Assembly: GCA_024180945.1 (NCBI GenBank)
Contig: JAKSGN010000002.1
Span: forward strand, 1,240,001-1,304,000
Length of the DNA stretch: 64,000 nucleotides
DNA from: Macrophomina tecta
Lineage: Eukaryota; Ascomycota; Dothideomycetes; Botryosphaeriales; Botryosphaeriaceae
Direction of reading: 5' to 3'
In this document: one piece after another, positions 1 to 12,330 of the stretch
Layout of the letters: every line of letters starts with the position of its first letter
How positions within the stretch are numbered: position 1 is the stretch's first letter
Notes under the pieces: generated by a model
Told to the model about the DNA's origin: nothing
Seen by the model: the letters and a program-made list of their open reading frames with translations, nothing else
Database searches by the model: none
Position numbers and translations under genes: made by a program

Positions 1-2288
1 TCATCGGAATCGGGGTTTTCGATGTACGGCTTCTTGATGATCCTATTCAGGTCCTCATGGAGACCGTCAACCAGGAAGCTGAGGAACTCCTGAGAATCTT
101 GCTGCCCATAGCCAGAGAACATTGGCTGAGCACGGCCAAGGGCAAACTTGAAGTTCTTCGGGGCAAAGGACGTTGTGGCATCCTCGCCATATATTGCTGC
201 AAGCAAACCGGCATATGCTTTGGCAATGGAACCTCCGTGACCAAGCGGATTGTCAACATTCAGCTCTTCCTTGAACTTACTTTGCAGGAAATAAGCGGTG
301 AGCTCCTCCACACTACGGATGCACTGCAGAGCAGAGTTCATGTAGCAAGTATTGCCAAGGTTGGACAGACCGACAGTCCCGCGGGTTCTTCCGTTCTTCG
401 TGCGTCCGCGCGTCATCGGTCCGCCAGGCGCTGGACTGCTGCGCCCACTGTCCCCCTTAGAATCCGGAATCTTGCTTGTGCTCAGCGAAACACCGTGCTT
501 CGATGCCACCTTACGAGCGTTATCGGACACGAATTCCCCGCCGGCGGGACCCCCGATTTGCTCTTCCAGGATAATCAACTGGCTGGTACTCAAGCCGACC
601 AGGTCCATCTTGGCGCTGCCGTTGTACTTTGGGTTGTTCGTCTCGTCCTTGTGGTCAACCATCTCTCTCTGAGTTCCCTCAGCCATGGCGGTGAAAGTTG
701 CTACATCAATGAGGAGCGGCGTAGGTGGTGTCCTTGCGGGAGAACTGTTGCGCGATGTGGCTGGAGTGAGGACCTCTGCTCTGTTCGCCTGTTGGCCCGT
801 AACACCAGCTTGAATAGGTTCCAGGACCCTCCAAATCTGGACTTTTGTACTCATCGGAATGCCCGCTGCCTCTTTTGCTCTCTTGAGGAAATCTTGGAAT
901 TTCTCGCTTCGGCTAGAGAGCAGTCTGACCGCATTGCTGGAATTATCCTTGATTTTCTGAGCGGACATGGGCTCCGAATCATTACGTAGCTTACGGATGG
1001 TGAGAAAAGGAGGGTAAATTTCGTACTGAACGTTCTGAAGGGTAGACCCAGGTGGTGCAGTGTCGCGAGCATAGCGAATGATGGGAGGGACCCCGGGCTT
1101 CACGCCGTACCACTCTACCATCAAATTCCACGCCTCTTCCGGAAAGACCTCGTAATCCTCACCAAGCTGGAGGCCCGGCTTCATCGGAACAAACAACTGG
1201 CCTGAAGACTCGCTGACGTGATCCTGCTCCCAAGCTGAGGCATCTGTTCCGAGGTAAGGTTAGGAGCCGTAATTACTCGTCAAGACAAGCCGCAGGAACA
1301 TACCTTGATCGAAGAGCGGCTCGTTATTGACTGGCCCAATTTCACCCTCCGAAGCAGACTTGTCAAAAGGACCAAACTGCTTGCTATCCGATACCCGCGA
1401 CAAGACACGCGACAACCACCACATGCTAACAACGAAACCCTTCTGACCTTCCTGAGGCATGGCCTCATGTAGGGCCATGATTCGGCCCACTTGCTCATCT
1501 AGCGAGGGAATCGCGGCATTGGTGGACTGGTCCTTCGAGGTGGGCGGAGAAGGGGCAGCATCGCTGGTGGCCGAGGTGCTCACCGTGTTGGAGTCATTGA
1601 CAGAGTTGGAGGCCGTGTCGGAGCTGGTGCCGCTATTTTGATCCTTGGGCTGAGGCCGCTCGTCTCTGAGCATGTCGACGGAGGTGCCTCTCGTCGTGGA
1701 GTTGTCCTGCTCCATCTGCTCCCTGCTATCGTTCTCACCGGCCATTTCGGATGCGGAGCGCTTCGCGGGAGAGGCAGAGCGGGGCGGGGGCGACCGAAGA
1801 GGTGCACGGCAGGGGGTGTTTTGCAGGCGGGAGCCGTCTGGTGCTGCTGAGGAGCCGCGCCGATCTCCTGCGGGCGCGCCGGGTCTACTCGTGCTTTCCA
1901 AGCTTAGACCAGCGTACGCCTCGCTGGGAGAGCTGCCACCGCTGACCGAGTTGTCCCAGGAGACGCCGTCTGACTCGACGACGGGCTCCAAGACTTCGTC
2001 GCGGAGGTGGGGGGGTATGTAGCGCGGCGGAGAGGCGGAGGGGCGGCTGGCGACGGAGGGCGGGTGAGGAGAGGATCGCGGCGACGCTGACGAGCGCGGC
2101 GGATCGAAGGCCGCCTTCGATGCCGACTGGTGCAGGGCGGACTGAAGAGGGGCTTCAGGTTCGGGGGTAGGGTCCTGGGCGAGCTTCCGCTTCTTGATGG
2201 ACGCCGTCGTGAAAGCGAGCGGCCTACGCGTGGAGCTGCAGCAGCTCCAACGGCAGGCTCGGGCGTTGCGTGAAGCGGCGCGAAGCAC
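1..2288 (-). CDS. UBP12: UBP12-type ubiquitin C-terminal hydrolase, 3' part beyond the window
   Basis: Cysteine protease that removes ubiquitin from proteins. Read on the minus strand, exon 1304-2288 carries a proline/serine-rich N-terminus followed by the start of a DUSP domain (VSMWWLSRVLSRV), and exon 1-1243 completes DUSP, a ubiquitin-like linker and the first USP box, GLSNLGNTCYMNSALQC, whose Cys in NTCYMN is the expected nucleophile (near 330-350). The frame stays open to base 1 and ends in LHEDLNRIIKKPYIE, so the His box and C-terminus lie outside. Intron 1244-1303 (60 nt) has gtatgt, a CTAAC branch and acag. The true start is unresolved: the frame is open from about 2288, but that codon is GTG and the first in-frame ATG is only at 1745, inside the disordered region. 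A short upstream exon with the ATG is likely. Family call is confident, N-terminus is not. Confidence 0.9.
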
Positions 2289-3872
2289 GAAGAAGGCGCG
2301 GGGCGCGGGGACTCAGACAACGTGCGCAGCCGGTCCCTGGTGTGGAAAGAAAGGGCGGGCGGAGGGCCGGGGGATGTGTTGCGGGCGGCGGCTCAATGGT
2401 CTGGGCAGAAAAATGAGGCTGCGCGGGCGGTGATGTAGGTGAGAGGTTCGCGGTGTCCTTCCGCTCGGGAAGTGCCGAACAAACGGCAGAGGGAGCTGGG
2501 AGCTGGCAGCTGGGCCGGGCTGCGTGGTGCCTGGCCGGGGGGGCGCGCCAATGAAGAGGAGCCGCGTGCAGGCAGAGGGAGGGCGATTGAGCGGGCCGGC
2601 AGCCTTGCGTTGTTGCAGCTGCCCGCCGTGAGAACAGCCCATGGGCGCCGGCGCCGCGAAGGGAAAGACACACATGCCCGCCCGCGCCCTTCCCCAGACA
2701 CCACTCACTCGTTGCAGCTTCGACGCGCGCCCTCCGCTAGCCATGGACACGCTACTTTCGCACTAAGTGCCCAAAGCATACTGCTCATCCAAGTCCATAC
2801 AGCCCGTATGGCCGTGGCTCGGACCCGCCAAACATCCACTGGACCACCTCTCCACATCGCCGCCTTAGTGCTCTCCGTCTTGCCCCCGTGGCGTATGCTC
2901 CCGCTGTGGGGAGACTGCGAGCGGCACACCGCACCGCCTCAAGCACAGCACGAAGCAGTTGCCACTATGATCTGCATCTGTGGGTGAAGAAGGCGAGAAG
3001 TGCGGCGGCACGGTCTTTCCGTTTGCAAGCTGCCACGCATGGAAGCGCCGTCGGGACAGAACGACCAGAACGAGCATTTGGGGTTCTACCTCTGCATCAT
3101 CTGAGAATCGCTGGCCGGGGCGGGCTCGGGGTCAGATGCGCTCCCGCCGCCAGCCGGGATTCCGGATCAGGCAGCGAGAAGCAGATATGGGTGCTTCAGG
3201 AGTGCGCGATGGTCGCGGGCCAGGTGCAATGCCGCCGTCATCTGTACATGAACCTGCAGCAGGAGCTTGATCCATGGCAGCCATGCAATATCAGAAGACG
3301 GGGGACTTAGCTCGTGCGGAGCAGGAAGCAGCAGCTTCTTCGGGTGGCTGCATCTGCTCGTGAAGGAGCACGGCCGGCTCGATGCAGCATTGTGGAAGCG
3401 GACAGAACGCGTCGGGGAGAGTTACGGACCGGGCGTGTCTGGGCCTCGGATCGCTGGACTAGCCTCTTTCGTCGCCAGGGGAATACAAGGGCAGGGGATG
3501 GGGATGACGTCCAGCCTGTCAGCAGCCCACGACTCGGTCATCCGCCTTTTCTTCCGTGCCGCCGTCCGCTCCGCACCGCACAATCACTACTTCCGCCTCG
3601 CACGGCAGCCCTCGACACGCGACCTTCATTTGCCATGGGTGACTAAGCGCCAGCATTCTCGTCGCTGCAGCCACTTGTTGTGGGGGCCGAAGACGGTACG
3701 AGCGAGCGAGCTTGGATGATTCTCCAAGAACCGGGGCAGAAGAACCGCTACCGGCCTTGACTTCTACCCATTGTCATCTCTCTTCCTTCTGCCCTCAGCG
3801 CTGACGGGCGAAAGCACGCCCAGCTCGGTCCGCCTGTCTTTTCCGTGATACTATCCCGCTGTTACATGCAAC
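2289..3872. other. Shared upstream region of UBP12 and the DUF726 gene
   Basis: About 1.6 kb, GC-rich, between two divergent genes. It holds several overlapping open frames on both strands (for example 2439-2987 +), all of low complexity and without recognisable domains; they look like by-products of high GC. A short 5' exon of the UBP12 gene probably lies here. One candidate is the ATG at 2736-2738 (minus), which is followed 36 nt later by a gtgagt donor, but I could not connect it in frame with confidence. Confidence 0.5.
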
Positions 3873-6584
3873 ATGTTCTCCAACATTTTCAAAGACTCGC
3901 ACTCTTCCTCTCGCCAACCCTCTTCCGGCGGCGACAAAGAAGCCTCACTGGAGACCATTCTCCCCACCCCGGAGCTGCGTGTCGAGCTTGCGCTTGTTGT
4001 CGTCCTCTGCACCGACTCCATTCGCAATGATCTCAGTGCAACCTTCCAGGTCCCGCCTGCGCTCGCGAGTGCTGCTGCCTTTCACGATCCCAAGGCTGAG
4101 GAGGATCTGATTGCCTTGGACGAGGGCCAGAGGGCTCACGCATCGCAGGCTGCCGAGCGAGCCGCGCGCGTTGACAAGATCAAAGGGGAACTGGCCACAC
4201 CCGAAGTTCAGGAACTCCACCGCGCTGCTCTCAGCTTCTTCAATGCATGGCGTGTGCAACTTCTCAAGCGCCTGGGCGAGGTTCTCAAAGTACGCTCGAA
4301 AGAGGTAGCCCTGGCGAAGCAAGAGCGGGAAAGGTCTTCGAGGAAACAGCAAGAATTGGATCTTCTGGCCCGGGATGACAATGACACGCCCCCAAGTCCA
4401 TCATACCGACCATTTGCCATTCCGACCACCCTTGTTAGCCTTCCGGAGGAATCTCGTGCTCTCTTGCTCAACTCGATCCTGCTACTGCTCCTCTCACTTC
4501 AGAACTACCCCGCACATTCACGTCTCCTCCTTCTCCAGCTCTCTTCCAGCCTCCGCCTCCCTGTCACTCTGCTCTGCCAGCAGGAAACCGCCGTCGCAAA
4601 AGCTCTTCTTACTTCCGCTCGCCAACTCTCCGCCGAGGAAGAGACTGCCCGTGCTGCGTCGTCCAATGCCACTTCGCGCAAATGGAAAGTCGGTCTAGCC
4701 ACCGTAGCCGGAGCCGCACTGATCGGCGTCACAGGTGGCCTGGCCGCCCCTCTCCTCGCCGCGGGTGTCGGGACTGTCCTGGGCGGTGTTGGTTTGGGCG
4801 CGACGGCTGTCGGCGGCCTCCTCGGCGGGCTGGCTGGAAGCAGCGTGCTAGTGGGCGGTCTGTTCGGTGCCTACGGCGGCCGCATCACGGGCAAGATGAT
4901 GGACAAGTATGCGGCCGAGGTCTCTGACTTCCGCTTCATTGCCGTGCGCGGCGGTGACGATGGCGGCATCTATGAACGGCAGCGAAGGGCCCAGGGTCTC
5001 TCCCGTAGGGAGGATTTCCGCGGAAGCTGGAAGCCTCCGGCTCGCTCCAATGCCCCCTTGTCCTCCTCCGCCGCCGCCGCCGCCGTCGATCCTGCCTCCG
5101 AGCACCACCGTCTGCGCATTGCCATAGCTATCAGCGGCTGGCTGACCGACTCGACCGAGGTCTTCACTCCCTGGTTCGTGCTCGGTCCGCAGCTCGAGAC
5201 GTTCGCGCTTCGCTGGGAAGTGGACGCCTTGCTCAAATTGGGTACGTCACTATCTGCCGTCCTCAAGAGCGCCGCCTGGGGATATGCCAAGTACGAGATT
5301 GTCAAGCGCACCGTGCTGAGCAGTTTAGCCGCTGGCCTGTGGCCGCTCATGCTGCTCCGCGTTGGACGGATTGTGGATAACCCTTTCATGATCGCCAAAA
5401 AACGCAGTGAAAAGGCGGGCGCAGTGCTGGCAGACGCCCTCATCAACAAGGCACAGGGCGAGCGGCCGGTGACGTTGATTGGGTACTCACTTGGTGCGCG
5501 TGTGATCTATTCATGTCTGCTGCATTTGGCAGAGAGGCGGGCGTTCGGACTCATTGAGAACGTAATTATGATGGGTTCGCCGACGCCGAGTGATGCAGCT
5601 GCTTGGCGGAAGATGCGAACTGTCGTTACGGGGCGTTTGGTCAACGTTTATAGCTCCAATGACCATATCTTGGGGTTTCTGTACAGGACGAGCAGTATCC
5701 AGCTTGGTGTCGCTGGCCTCCAGGAGGTCCAGGGCGTTCAGGGGGTGGAGAACGTCGACGTCAGTGCTATAGTGGATGGACACACTCGGTACAGATGGCT
5801 TACTGGCACTATCTTGAAAAAGATTGGGATGGAAGAAATAGATGACGAGGAGGTGCGAAAGGAGGAGGAGGAGCTTCGTATCGAGGAAGAGAAGGAACGC
5901 AAAGCGGAAAAGGAAGCAGAGCAGAAGATTGAAGAGAAGATTGGGGAAGCTGGTAACAATCAGCAAGATCGGGGTATCATCTTGCAAGACGTTGTCGAGG
6001 AAGAAGCGAAACTCTTGGAAATGCGAACCGACATCAGCGCAGCAGACCCTTCTTCTGCGGAGAATGGAAAGCAAGCTTTCAAGGAAGACAAGTTGGCGCC
6101 GTCTGTGGAGAGGCTGAATTTGAACGAAGAGCAGACTCTCCAGCTGCCTCATCGCCCGTCACAGGGCAACTATATTCGCCGCAAGCCTGTGGGCGAGGCC
6201 GTAAAGGGTGCCGGCAGCGAAGTACCTCCTGAAAAGCCCCCGCGACCTGGCAACACCCGGACAAACACCTTCGATGAAGAGGAGACCCCACCACCCCAAC
6301 CGCCTCGCCGCATCGCTACTGCGACTGAATTTGAATCGGCCTCAGCTGTTCTAGTTATGCCTGCAAAAGAGGTGGATGTTCTGACTGACGAATACGACGA
6401 CGACAATATCTCGCTTCACAATGACGATATCGAGAGTGTTAATTCGGCAGCATCTGTCGAGTCGGCTGAGATGACGATGTTGGAGCCAGAGGCTGTGCTG
6501 GATTCGGATGATGAGCCCGAATCAGCGCAGCAGAAGCCGCAGCAGGTGACAGGTGATGATGATGGTAAAGAGAAGAAGGTATAG
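3873..6584 (+). CDS. DUF726 / TMCO4-family membrane protein with a hydrolase-like core (yeast Mil1 relative)
   Basis: Single-exon gene of 903 aa. The middle has a glycine/alanine-rich hydrophobic stretch (about residues 270-345) that likely forms membrane segments. It is followed by an alpha/beta-hydrolase-like domain with the nucleophile-elbow motif LIGYSLGARV (about 535) and MMGSPTPSD plus VNVYSSNDHILGF further on, the order typical of DUF726 proteins such as yeast Mil1 (YFL034W) and animal TMCO4. The last 250 residues are acidic and coiled-coil-like, with EEEELRIEEEKE-type repeats, then a proline-rich disordered tail. The Ser in GYSLG suggests catalytic potential, but no substrate is known to me for this family. 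The ATG at 3873 is the first in frame. Confidence 0.88.
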   Translation: MFSNIFKDSHSSSRQPSSGGDKEASLETILPTPELRVELALVVVLCTDSIRNDLSATFQVPPALASAAAFHDPKAEEDLIALDEGQRAHASQAAERAARVDKIKGELATPEVQELHRAALSFFNAWRVQLLKRLGEVLKVRSKEVALAKQERERSSRKQQELDLLARDDNDTPPSPSYRPFAIPTTLVSLPEESRALLLNSILLLLLSLQNYPAHSRLLLLQLSSSLRLPVTLLCQQETAVAKALLTSARQLSAEEETARAASSNATSRKWKVGLATVAGAALIGVTGGLAAPLLAAGVGTVLGGVGLGATAVGGLLGGLAGSSVLVGGLFGAYGGRITGKMMDKYAAEVSDFRFIAVRGGDDGGIYERQRRAQGLSRREDFRGSWKPPARSNAPLSSSAAAAAVDPASEHHRLRIAIAISGWLTDSTEVFTPWFVLGPQLETFALRWEVDALLKLGTSLSAVLKSAAWGYAKYEIVKRTVLSSLAAGLWPLMLLRVGRIVDNPFMIAKKRSEKAGAVLADALINKAQGERPVTLIGYSLGARVIYSCLLHLAERRAFGLIENVIMMGSPTPSDAAAWRKMRTVVTGRLVNVYSSNDHILGFLYRTSSIQLGVAGLQEVQGVQGVENVDVSAIVDGHTRYRWLTGTILKKIGMEEIDDEEVRKEEEELRIEEEKERKAEKEAEQKIEEKIGEAGNNQQDRGIILQDVVEEEAKLLEMRTDISAADPSSAENGKQAFKEDKLAPSVERLNLNEEQTLQLPHRPSQGNYIRRKPVGEAVKGAGSEVPPEKPPRPGNTRTNTFDEEETPPPQPPRRIATATEFESASAVLVMPAKEVDVLTDEYDDDNISLHNDDIESVNSAASVESAEMTMLEPEAVLDSDDEPESAQQKPQQVTGDDDGKEKKV

Positions 6585-8316
6585 AAAAACAGGTGAGTCG
6601 ATAGACAAAAGGTAGATTCGATCTAAATCATCTGATTTCGAGTGACGTTCTATGTCTATTTACTACGTGGCACATAGGTCAAGGCCTGTATCGCCGTTCC
6701 TAAGTCCCCCTTGTAGACGTGTCTTGTCTCCGTCCCATCAGCCCATGACTCAATATGGTCAGTATCGAGCGTATATCGTCCTAGCCAGAATTCAGGAGCC
6801 AATCCGAGCATGGTGCCTCCATTTGCAGAACTGATGGGTCTTATTTTGGGTAGATCCTAGCTACCCCAAAGCCGAGATCGGGAAGATATGCATCATTGCC
6901 TATACACACTTTCCCTCGTAGCACAAATGTACTCTGGACCAAGATGAGACCCTATGTCCATGTAATATGATAGCTCAGCGCTCGTGGTCAACCAAAGCTG
7001 TTACTACAGAAGCGTTTGTACGTCCATCTCCGCGACCTCAGGTGCTCTTGTCTTCCCATCAAAAAAAAAAAAAAAAAAAAGGCGAAAAAAAGAGAAGCGG
7101 AAAAGAGGGGGAGAAATGTGTGCTACATGCACATATCACACATGTCAACAAATCACCGGTAGGAACCCTGACCTCCTTGACAAAGAGAACGGAAGAAAGG
7201 TGGGAAGTGAGCGTCTGAGACGCGAACAACAAAATAGCAAAACTTTAGAACCCAGACGCCGCAAATCGTCGGGGATCGACGGCTGCGGGAACCATGGCGT
7301 AGTTCCTAAAGAACAGACTCGTTAAGGAATACCTTTCATTGCTATGTGAGACGCCTGTTTTTAACCACCCCACAAGTCAGTCCTGACTCCTGTGCACCTC
7401 GATCCCGCATCCTCACTTAGGGGCTGCCTCATATTTCTTTGCCCGAACCGGTATCCTTGAACACTGGCTCATATCAACCAATGAATCACCGTTATTGGGA
7501 CGAGGTGAGGATGTATGAGGACCTACTAACCGTACTCATATACTCTCTTTTATTTAAAAACCTACTGGAACGAGTGCATCGCATTCTCCCTACTATACGA
7601 CATTCTGAGACTCTGGAAGGTGCTTGATGGCCTCAGTGCAGCTGCTGCACGAACGCAGCATGTTATTGATTGGAAGTTATCTACAGCATGACCCTCCACG
7701 TTCCAACATCCAATCCTGAATGCCACCCATTCTTGTTTCTCGCTGATCTCCTTTCTACCATCGTGCATGACTGATTACCACCCTCGGCTCACACTTGAAC
7801 CTCTCCGCCATGCTAGCTGTGCTGCGGCGTATTGCTTGAAAACGCAAAACACGACGCACGAAAAGAAGGAAACTAGAATGTGCTAGGTTCTTGCTCCGCT
7901 AGCCGGGTATCTAAGCGCTCTCAAGTATGAAATAGAAATTATGCAAGACGAGGTTCTCCATGCCAATAGCGGTACGTGCATGGAGGGATTTTTGGAAAAG
8001 AGAAAAGCCGAACCGAGATCCCGGTGCTGACCGATCGTCCATGTAAAGCATTGCTCAAAGCTCTAACTCGGAAGCTACGCCTCGCTGTGCTTTCGATATG
8101 CGTGGGGATAAGATTCGCACAGGCAATAGAGGGGAAGGTTTGCTCCAGGCGTGCCGATTTTAGGCGCAATTTGTGGACGCCTGTCCTTGGGAGACGAAGC
8201 CACCATTTCCTGATGAATAGACATGTGATTGTCCTTTACTTTCTGGTTGCTCGATGGGCCCTTGCGATTCTGGAAGCGATGTTTTCTTTTCCGTGAGCGT
8301 GCTTAGAAAAATGCGC
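6585..8316. other. Intergenic region with an A20 tract
   Basis: 1.7 kb between the convergent DUF726 and ICE2 genes. It contains a run of 20 A at 7061-7080 followed by more A-rich sequence. The short open frames in it (none over 115 codons) show no domain. I see no RNA gene. Confidence 0.5.
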
Positions 8317-9736
8317 TCAGTCTGACTTCCAGTGGCTCGTCAAGCGGCCATCATCGTCCGCTCTTCCGAGATTGAGTTCGATAGCATACAATCCCATGGT
8401 TGCGGCGAGATTGACCCAGCGCCAAAGGTTTCCTCCAGCATCACCACCTTGACTGGTCCACCATTCCCCAGCCCCATCGCCGTTGTTGCTTGTAGAGGCG
8501 AAATGTTGCATGAGCAGGCTCGTATATACTGCAATCAAGATGCTTGGGCTGAACCAGCTGAGGAATCCCAGTACACGGCCGGCCTCATCGTCATCATCCA
8601 AAGACGGATCCTGGGTCAAGGCACGAGCACCTGATTCACGTACGGCAGGAATGATGCGCGCTGCTGCATACATGACAAAGACGCGATAAGCAAGGGAAAT
8701 AAGCACCGATGGCGTAATTGTCATGATAGCAGCAACGACGAAATTGAACGCAGAGTGTACTGTGGACGGAAGAGTCGACAGAGCGTGCATCAGGGTTGTA
8801 TATGATGCCATGATAATAGGTGGGAGCGGAGGTAACGCTGGTTGGGCAGGCGGCTCATTTTGCATTTGCTCAGAGGGCTGGTAGTCCGTGAAGATTTGAT
8901 ATATGCAGAGGGTGACATAGGCAAACTAGAGGGGCATTAATAAACGTTTAGTGGGTGGGGAGGACGTATCGTACAAGGAGAGAGCTTTCCACTGGGTTTC
9001 CGCGGCCACTGCCAATACCCCAGGAGCAAAGGAAGATAGCGCAGGTTATAGCAGCTCCGATCAAGATGGCATCGACGTTGCCGATCTCCGGGAAAGTTGT
9101 GATTCTCCATAAGAAATACACAGAGCTTGAAATAATCGAAGCGGATACGATTAATAGTCCGATCTGCAAGACGTTAGTTGGTTGCACAAGAAGAAAACAA
9201 TCTCGTAAGGATCTCACCATCCAGCTATCACCGCGCTCCCGATTGACAAGCCACCGGGAAATTTGACCAAAGGCCTGGATAACAAGTAGACTGCAGAAGC
9301 CCTCGCTAATCTGGAAGACCGGCGTGGACCAACGCAGAAGTTTATCCCAACCGCCAATAGTCAAGCTCTCCACCAGGCCCTCCCTGCCGAACAGCCATTC
9401 CGTGACCGACGAGTAGTCCGCTCGGGCTCCGTTGAACGTCCTCTCAACCCAACCGCTTTCATTATCCGCGTCCACCGAAAACTTGTTCAGGCTCCAAATC
9501 AGCAGCGTCGGGATTACAAGCCACTGCGAAAGAGCGACGACGTTAACGAACGTCTTTCTCACGCGGGAGTCGTCTGGAGTGGCTAGACGGAGAGTCGAGT
9601 AGAAGAAGTAGAAGCTTGACAAGGCCAACGAGAAGGCCAGACCGCAGGTTCTTCCACCGACATCAAAGGCAAGGGGTATCGTGAAGATGATCGCGAATAG
9701 GAAGAGCAGCGAAGAGACTACGCGGGTGAACCACAT
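8317..9736 (-). CDS. ICE2: Ice2, ER membrane protein
   Basis: Polytopic ER membrane protein. In yeast Ice2 is needed for inheritance of cortical ER and links ER membrane growth to lipid metabolism. Exons on the minus strand are 9218-9736, 8975-9163 and 8317-8925, giving 438 aa (yeast Ice2 is about 490). Family landmarks are FTIPLAFDVGGRTCGL near the N-terminus, STPVFQISEGFCSLLVIQA in the middle, NPVESSLLFAYVTLCIYQI across the second splice and MYAAARIIPAVRES near the C-terminus. Introns 9164-9217 (gtgaga, CTAAC, gcag) and 8926-8974 (gtacga, ctag) both restore the family sequence. I start at ATG 9736 (MWFTRVVSSLL). The frame is open further upstream, but only from a GTG and through a low-complexity C-rich tract. 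The first intron is 54 nt without a stop, so its retention would keep the frame. Confidence 0.9.
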
Positions 9737-10715
9737 AGCGCGGAGGGGCGCCGCCTTGGCAGGCGGACTTGCGGGCGGCGGTCGGGAGAGGGTGAAGGAA
9801 GGCGAGTTGGTTGGGCGCCGTGGCGACGCGCCGAAGGGGCGCAGAGAGCTGGAACAGAGGTCGCTGTTTCGGGTGGGCGACGTTGAGCAGACAGTTGCTT
9901 GGGGGGGGGGGGGGGAAGAGAGGCAGCGGAGGAGCGAGATGTGGCTCGTGGCTGGGTCCCGCGTCACGGCGACGTGCTCGTCTTGGCGGAATCGAACGCC
10001 CTTACGTGCGCGCTTTTGAGCCTCCAACGTCTCGGCAGGTTGGCGGCCTTACAAGCAGCCGTCAGTGGTTCCGGAGAGGACAGACTGGCACTGCGCTGGG
10101 CGGAGGAGCGCGCGGTGCAGAGGACGGAAGCAGAGCGGGAGGTGGACCGTGAGCTGTCGCGTGCTTTTGAGTCGGGATCGGCCTGGCGATCACAGGTTGC
10201 AGATGCAGATAAAACAGCAGGGCCGGCGGCACCCTAGATCCTCCAGATTACCGGCGGCGTGGCCGTGTGAGGCGGGCAGAGGGAACGACGAAGGACGAAG
10301 CTGGCGGAGGGGCTGCGGGTGGTGGACGCTGGCTCTCTGTGCGTGCGCAGGCGAAGTGCTCCATTAATCAGGAAGCTGTGGACCTGGCGCCAGGTTTCTG
10401 GTTTCTCCGCGACTTGACAGCCCTCGCGCGGCTGGCGTTCAAGGTTGTGTTTTTATCCATCTGCTGCCAACACCTCACCCGCCCTCACCGCTCGCCAAGC
10501 CCCGCGCTGCTCAAACACACCGGCCCGACCGGCCACAGCTGTCCCACTCAATTTTTGGCGAATTGCTGTCCGAGCCTGCTGGCTGGCTGGCCCAGTGCAT
10601 GCGCCGCATCTGTCGCTGCAACGCCGCTGATTTCGCCCGCGCCGCCATTCGCCCGTCCATCCCTCCAATTCGTCCGCCTGCCACTCTACTCGCCGCAACA
10701 CCACCCCGTTTTCGT
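9737..10715. other. Divergent upstream region of ICE2 and MYG1 with a G15 run
   Basis: Shared 5' region of two divergent genes. It contains a run of 15 G at 9901-9915 (poly-C in the ICE2 leader). Between about 10450 and 10715 lies a CT-rich plus-strand stretch leading into MYG1, typical of fungal promoters. Open frames here overlap one another on both strands and have no domain. Confidence 0.55.
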
Positions 10716-11829
10716 ATGACTTCTGCATCGCCTCAGGCAAAGCGCCTCAAGATGACTGGCCCTCTGATCGGAACGCACAAGTCTGTACCACGCGCGCAAA
10801 TCCTGCTTCACTCACTGACAGACTGCTAGCGGCCACTTCCATGCCGACGAGGCCTTGGCCGTCTACCTGCTCCGCACCCTGCCTACCTACAGTTCCAGCC
10901 CGCTGGTTCGCACCCGCGATCCCGCCGTCCTCGAGACCTGCCATACTGTTGTCGACGTCGGTGGAGTCTATGACCACGCGAAGAACCGATACGACCATCA
11001 CCAGCGCGAGTTCGACGCTTACTTCCCCGGCAAGAATGCAACCAAGTTGTCATCTGCTGGTCTGGTTTACAAGCACTTTGGAAAGGACATCATCGCCCAG
11101 CAGACGGGCCTGAGCATTGATAGCGAGGATGTTGAAATTCTCTACCAGAAGCTCTACGAAGGTCTTATCGAGGCCTTCGACGCCAATGACACTGGCGTGT
11201 CAGCCTATGACACCAAGGCTCTTAAGACAGCAGGCGTGGAAAGACGATTTGAGGACCGTGGCTTTAGCATTGCGTCTGTAGTCAACCGCTACAACTATCA
11301 CTTCGAGGACGACACAGGCAAGAGCAAGGAGCAGCTGCAACAGGAGGAAGATGAGCGCTTCTTGAAGGCTTCCGCCTTTGTCGGTGAGCAATTCATCATG
11401 GAGCTGACGGACAAGCACCGCAACTGGCTCCCTGCACGTGCTGCCGTCAAGGCTGCATTTGATGATCGCAAGCAGTACGATCCGCAAGGACGTATCATGG
11501 TCTTGAAGCAGGGTATGCCGTGGGCGGACCATCTCTACACACTGGAATCGGAGAGCAACACGCCGGCGGAGTCGCGAGTGCTGTATGTCCTCTTTCCTGA
11601 GAGTGACGAGGCAGACAGCAAGTGGAGGATTCGTTCAGTTTCCGTTGAGGGTGGTGGTTTTGAGAACAGGAAAGACCTTCCGGATGCGTGGAAGGGCGTC
11701 CGCGATGAAAAGTTAGATGAAGTGTCAGGCATTCCGGGCTGCGTGTTCGTGCACGCCAGCGGCTTCATTGGTGGGAACAAAACATACGACGGCGCGCTCA
11801 AGATGGCACAGAAGGCGTTGGAGTTATAA
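10716..11829 (+). CDS. MYG1: Myg1-family exonuclease (UPF0160)
   Basis: Exons 10716-10780 and 10830-11829 give 354 aa, the usual length. Myg1 is a DHH-superfamily-like protein; the human protein is a 3'-5' RNA exonuclease acting in nucleus and mitochondria. Visible motifs are IGTHNGHFHADEALA, formed exactly across the splice (THN-G), then TVVDVGGVYD, RYDHHQREFDAYF with the DHH metal-binding triad, and near the C-terminus CVFVHASGFIGGNKT. Intron 10781-10829 is 49 nt, gtctgt to ctag. The N-terminus contains a short basic patch, AKRLKMTG, that could act in targeting. The gene is divergent from ICE2. Confidence 0.94.
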
Positions 11830-12330
11830 GATGCCGGAGGCCATCAAGTACGTGGCGGTGGGTCAGCGCCCGAGATTCCGCGACTTGCAAACGTAGGATC
11901 ATGAAGACGGCGTTGATGGGTTACAAAAAAAAAATCATCTTGGTTTCGGAAAAGGCTCAGCAAACCAGCCACAACGGCCGTGGCTGAAACAGACGGAAAT
12001 CAAATACCTTTTGGGGACTGCACAATTTTCTAGAAAGCGGCGAGCTCGCGAACGTGCGCCAACTAGCGCTCGTCTCATCTGCTTTTCTCGTGATCGACGT
12101 GACGCATTGCGGGAGCATCCGCTAGCGAAAGGCCTTATCTGCCTGACGTCATACAACGTGCATCGTGATTTGTATTCTTTGACAGGTTATGTGACTTCAC
12201 ACCGGTGGTCATGCCTGCCATCTGCAGTTGCTCCCCGAATTCCCTGCTCCTCACTGATTTCTACCTCTCCTCGATCCGCTTTTTGAAGTGACACCACGAC
12301 AAATCTAGCATCACTCATTCCAGAATCAAT
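11830..12330. other. Intergenic region between MYG1 and the dehydrogenase gene
   Basis: 500 bases holding the MYG1 3' region and the promoter and leader of the next gene, which is on the same strand. I see an A-rich run near 11924-11933 and nothing else of note. Confidence 0.5.

Noticed and set aside
57..989. 310-codon open frame on the plus strand
   Set aside because: It lies entirely antisense to the USP/DUSP-coding exon of the UBP12-type gene, whose minus-strand reading shows conserved motifs. No domain in the plus-strand reading.
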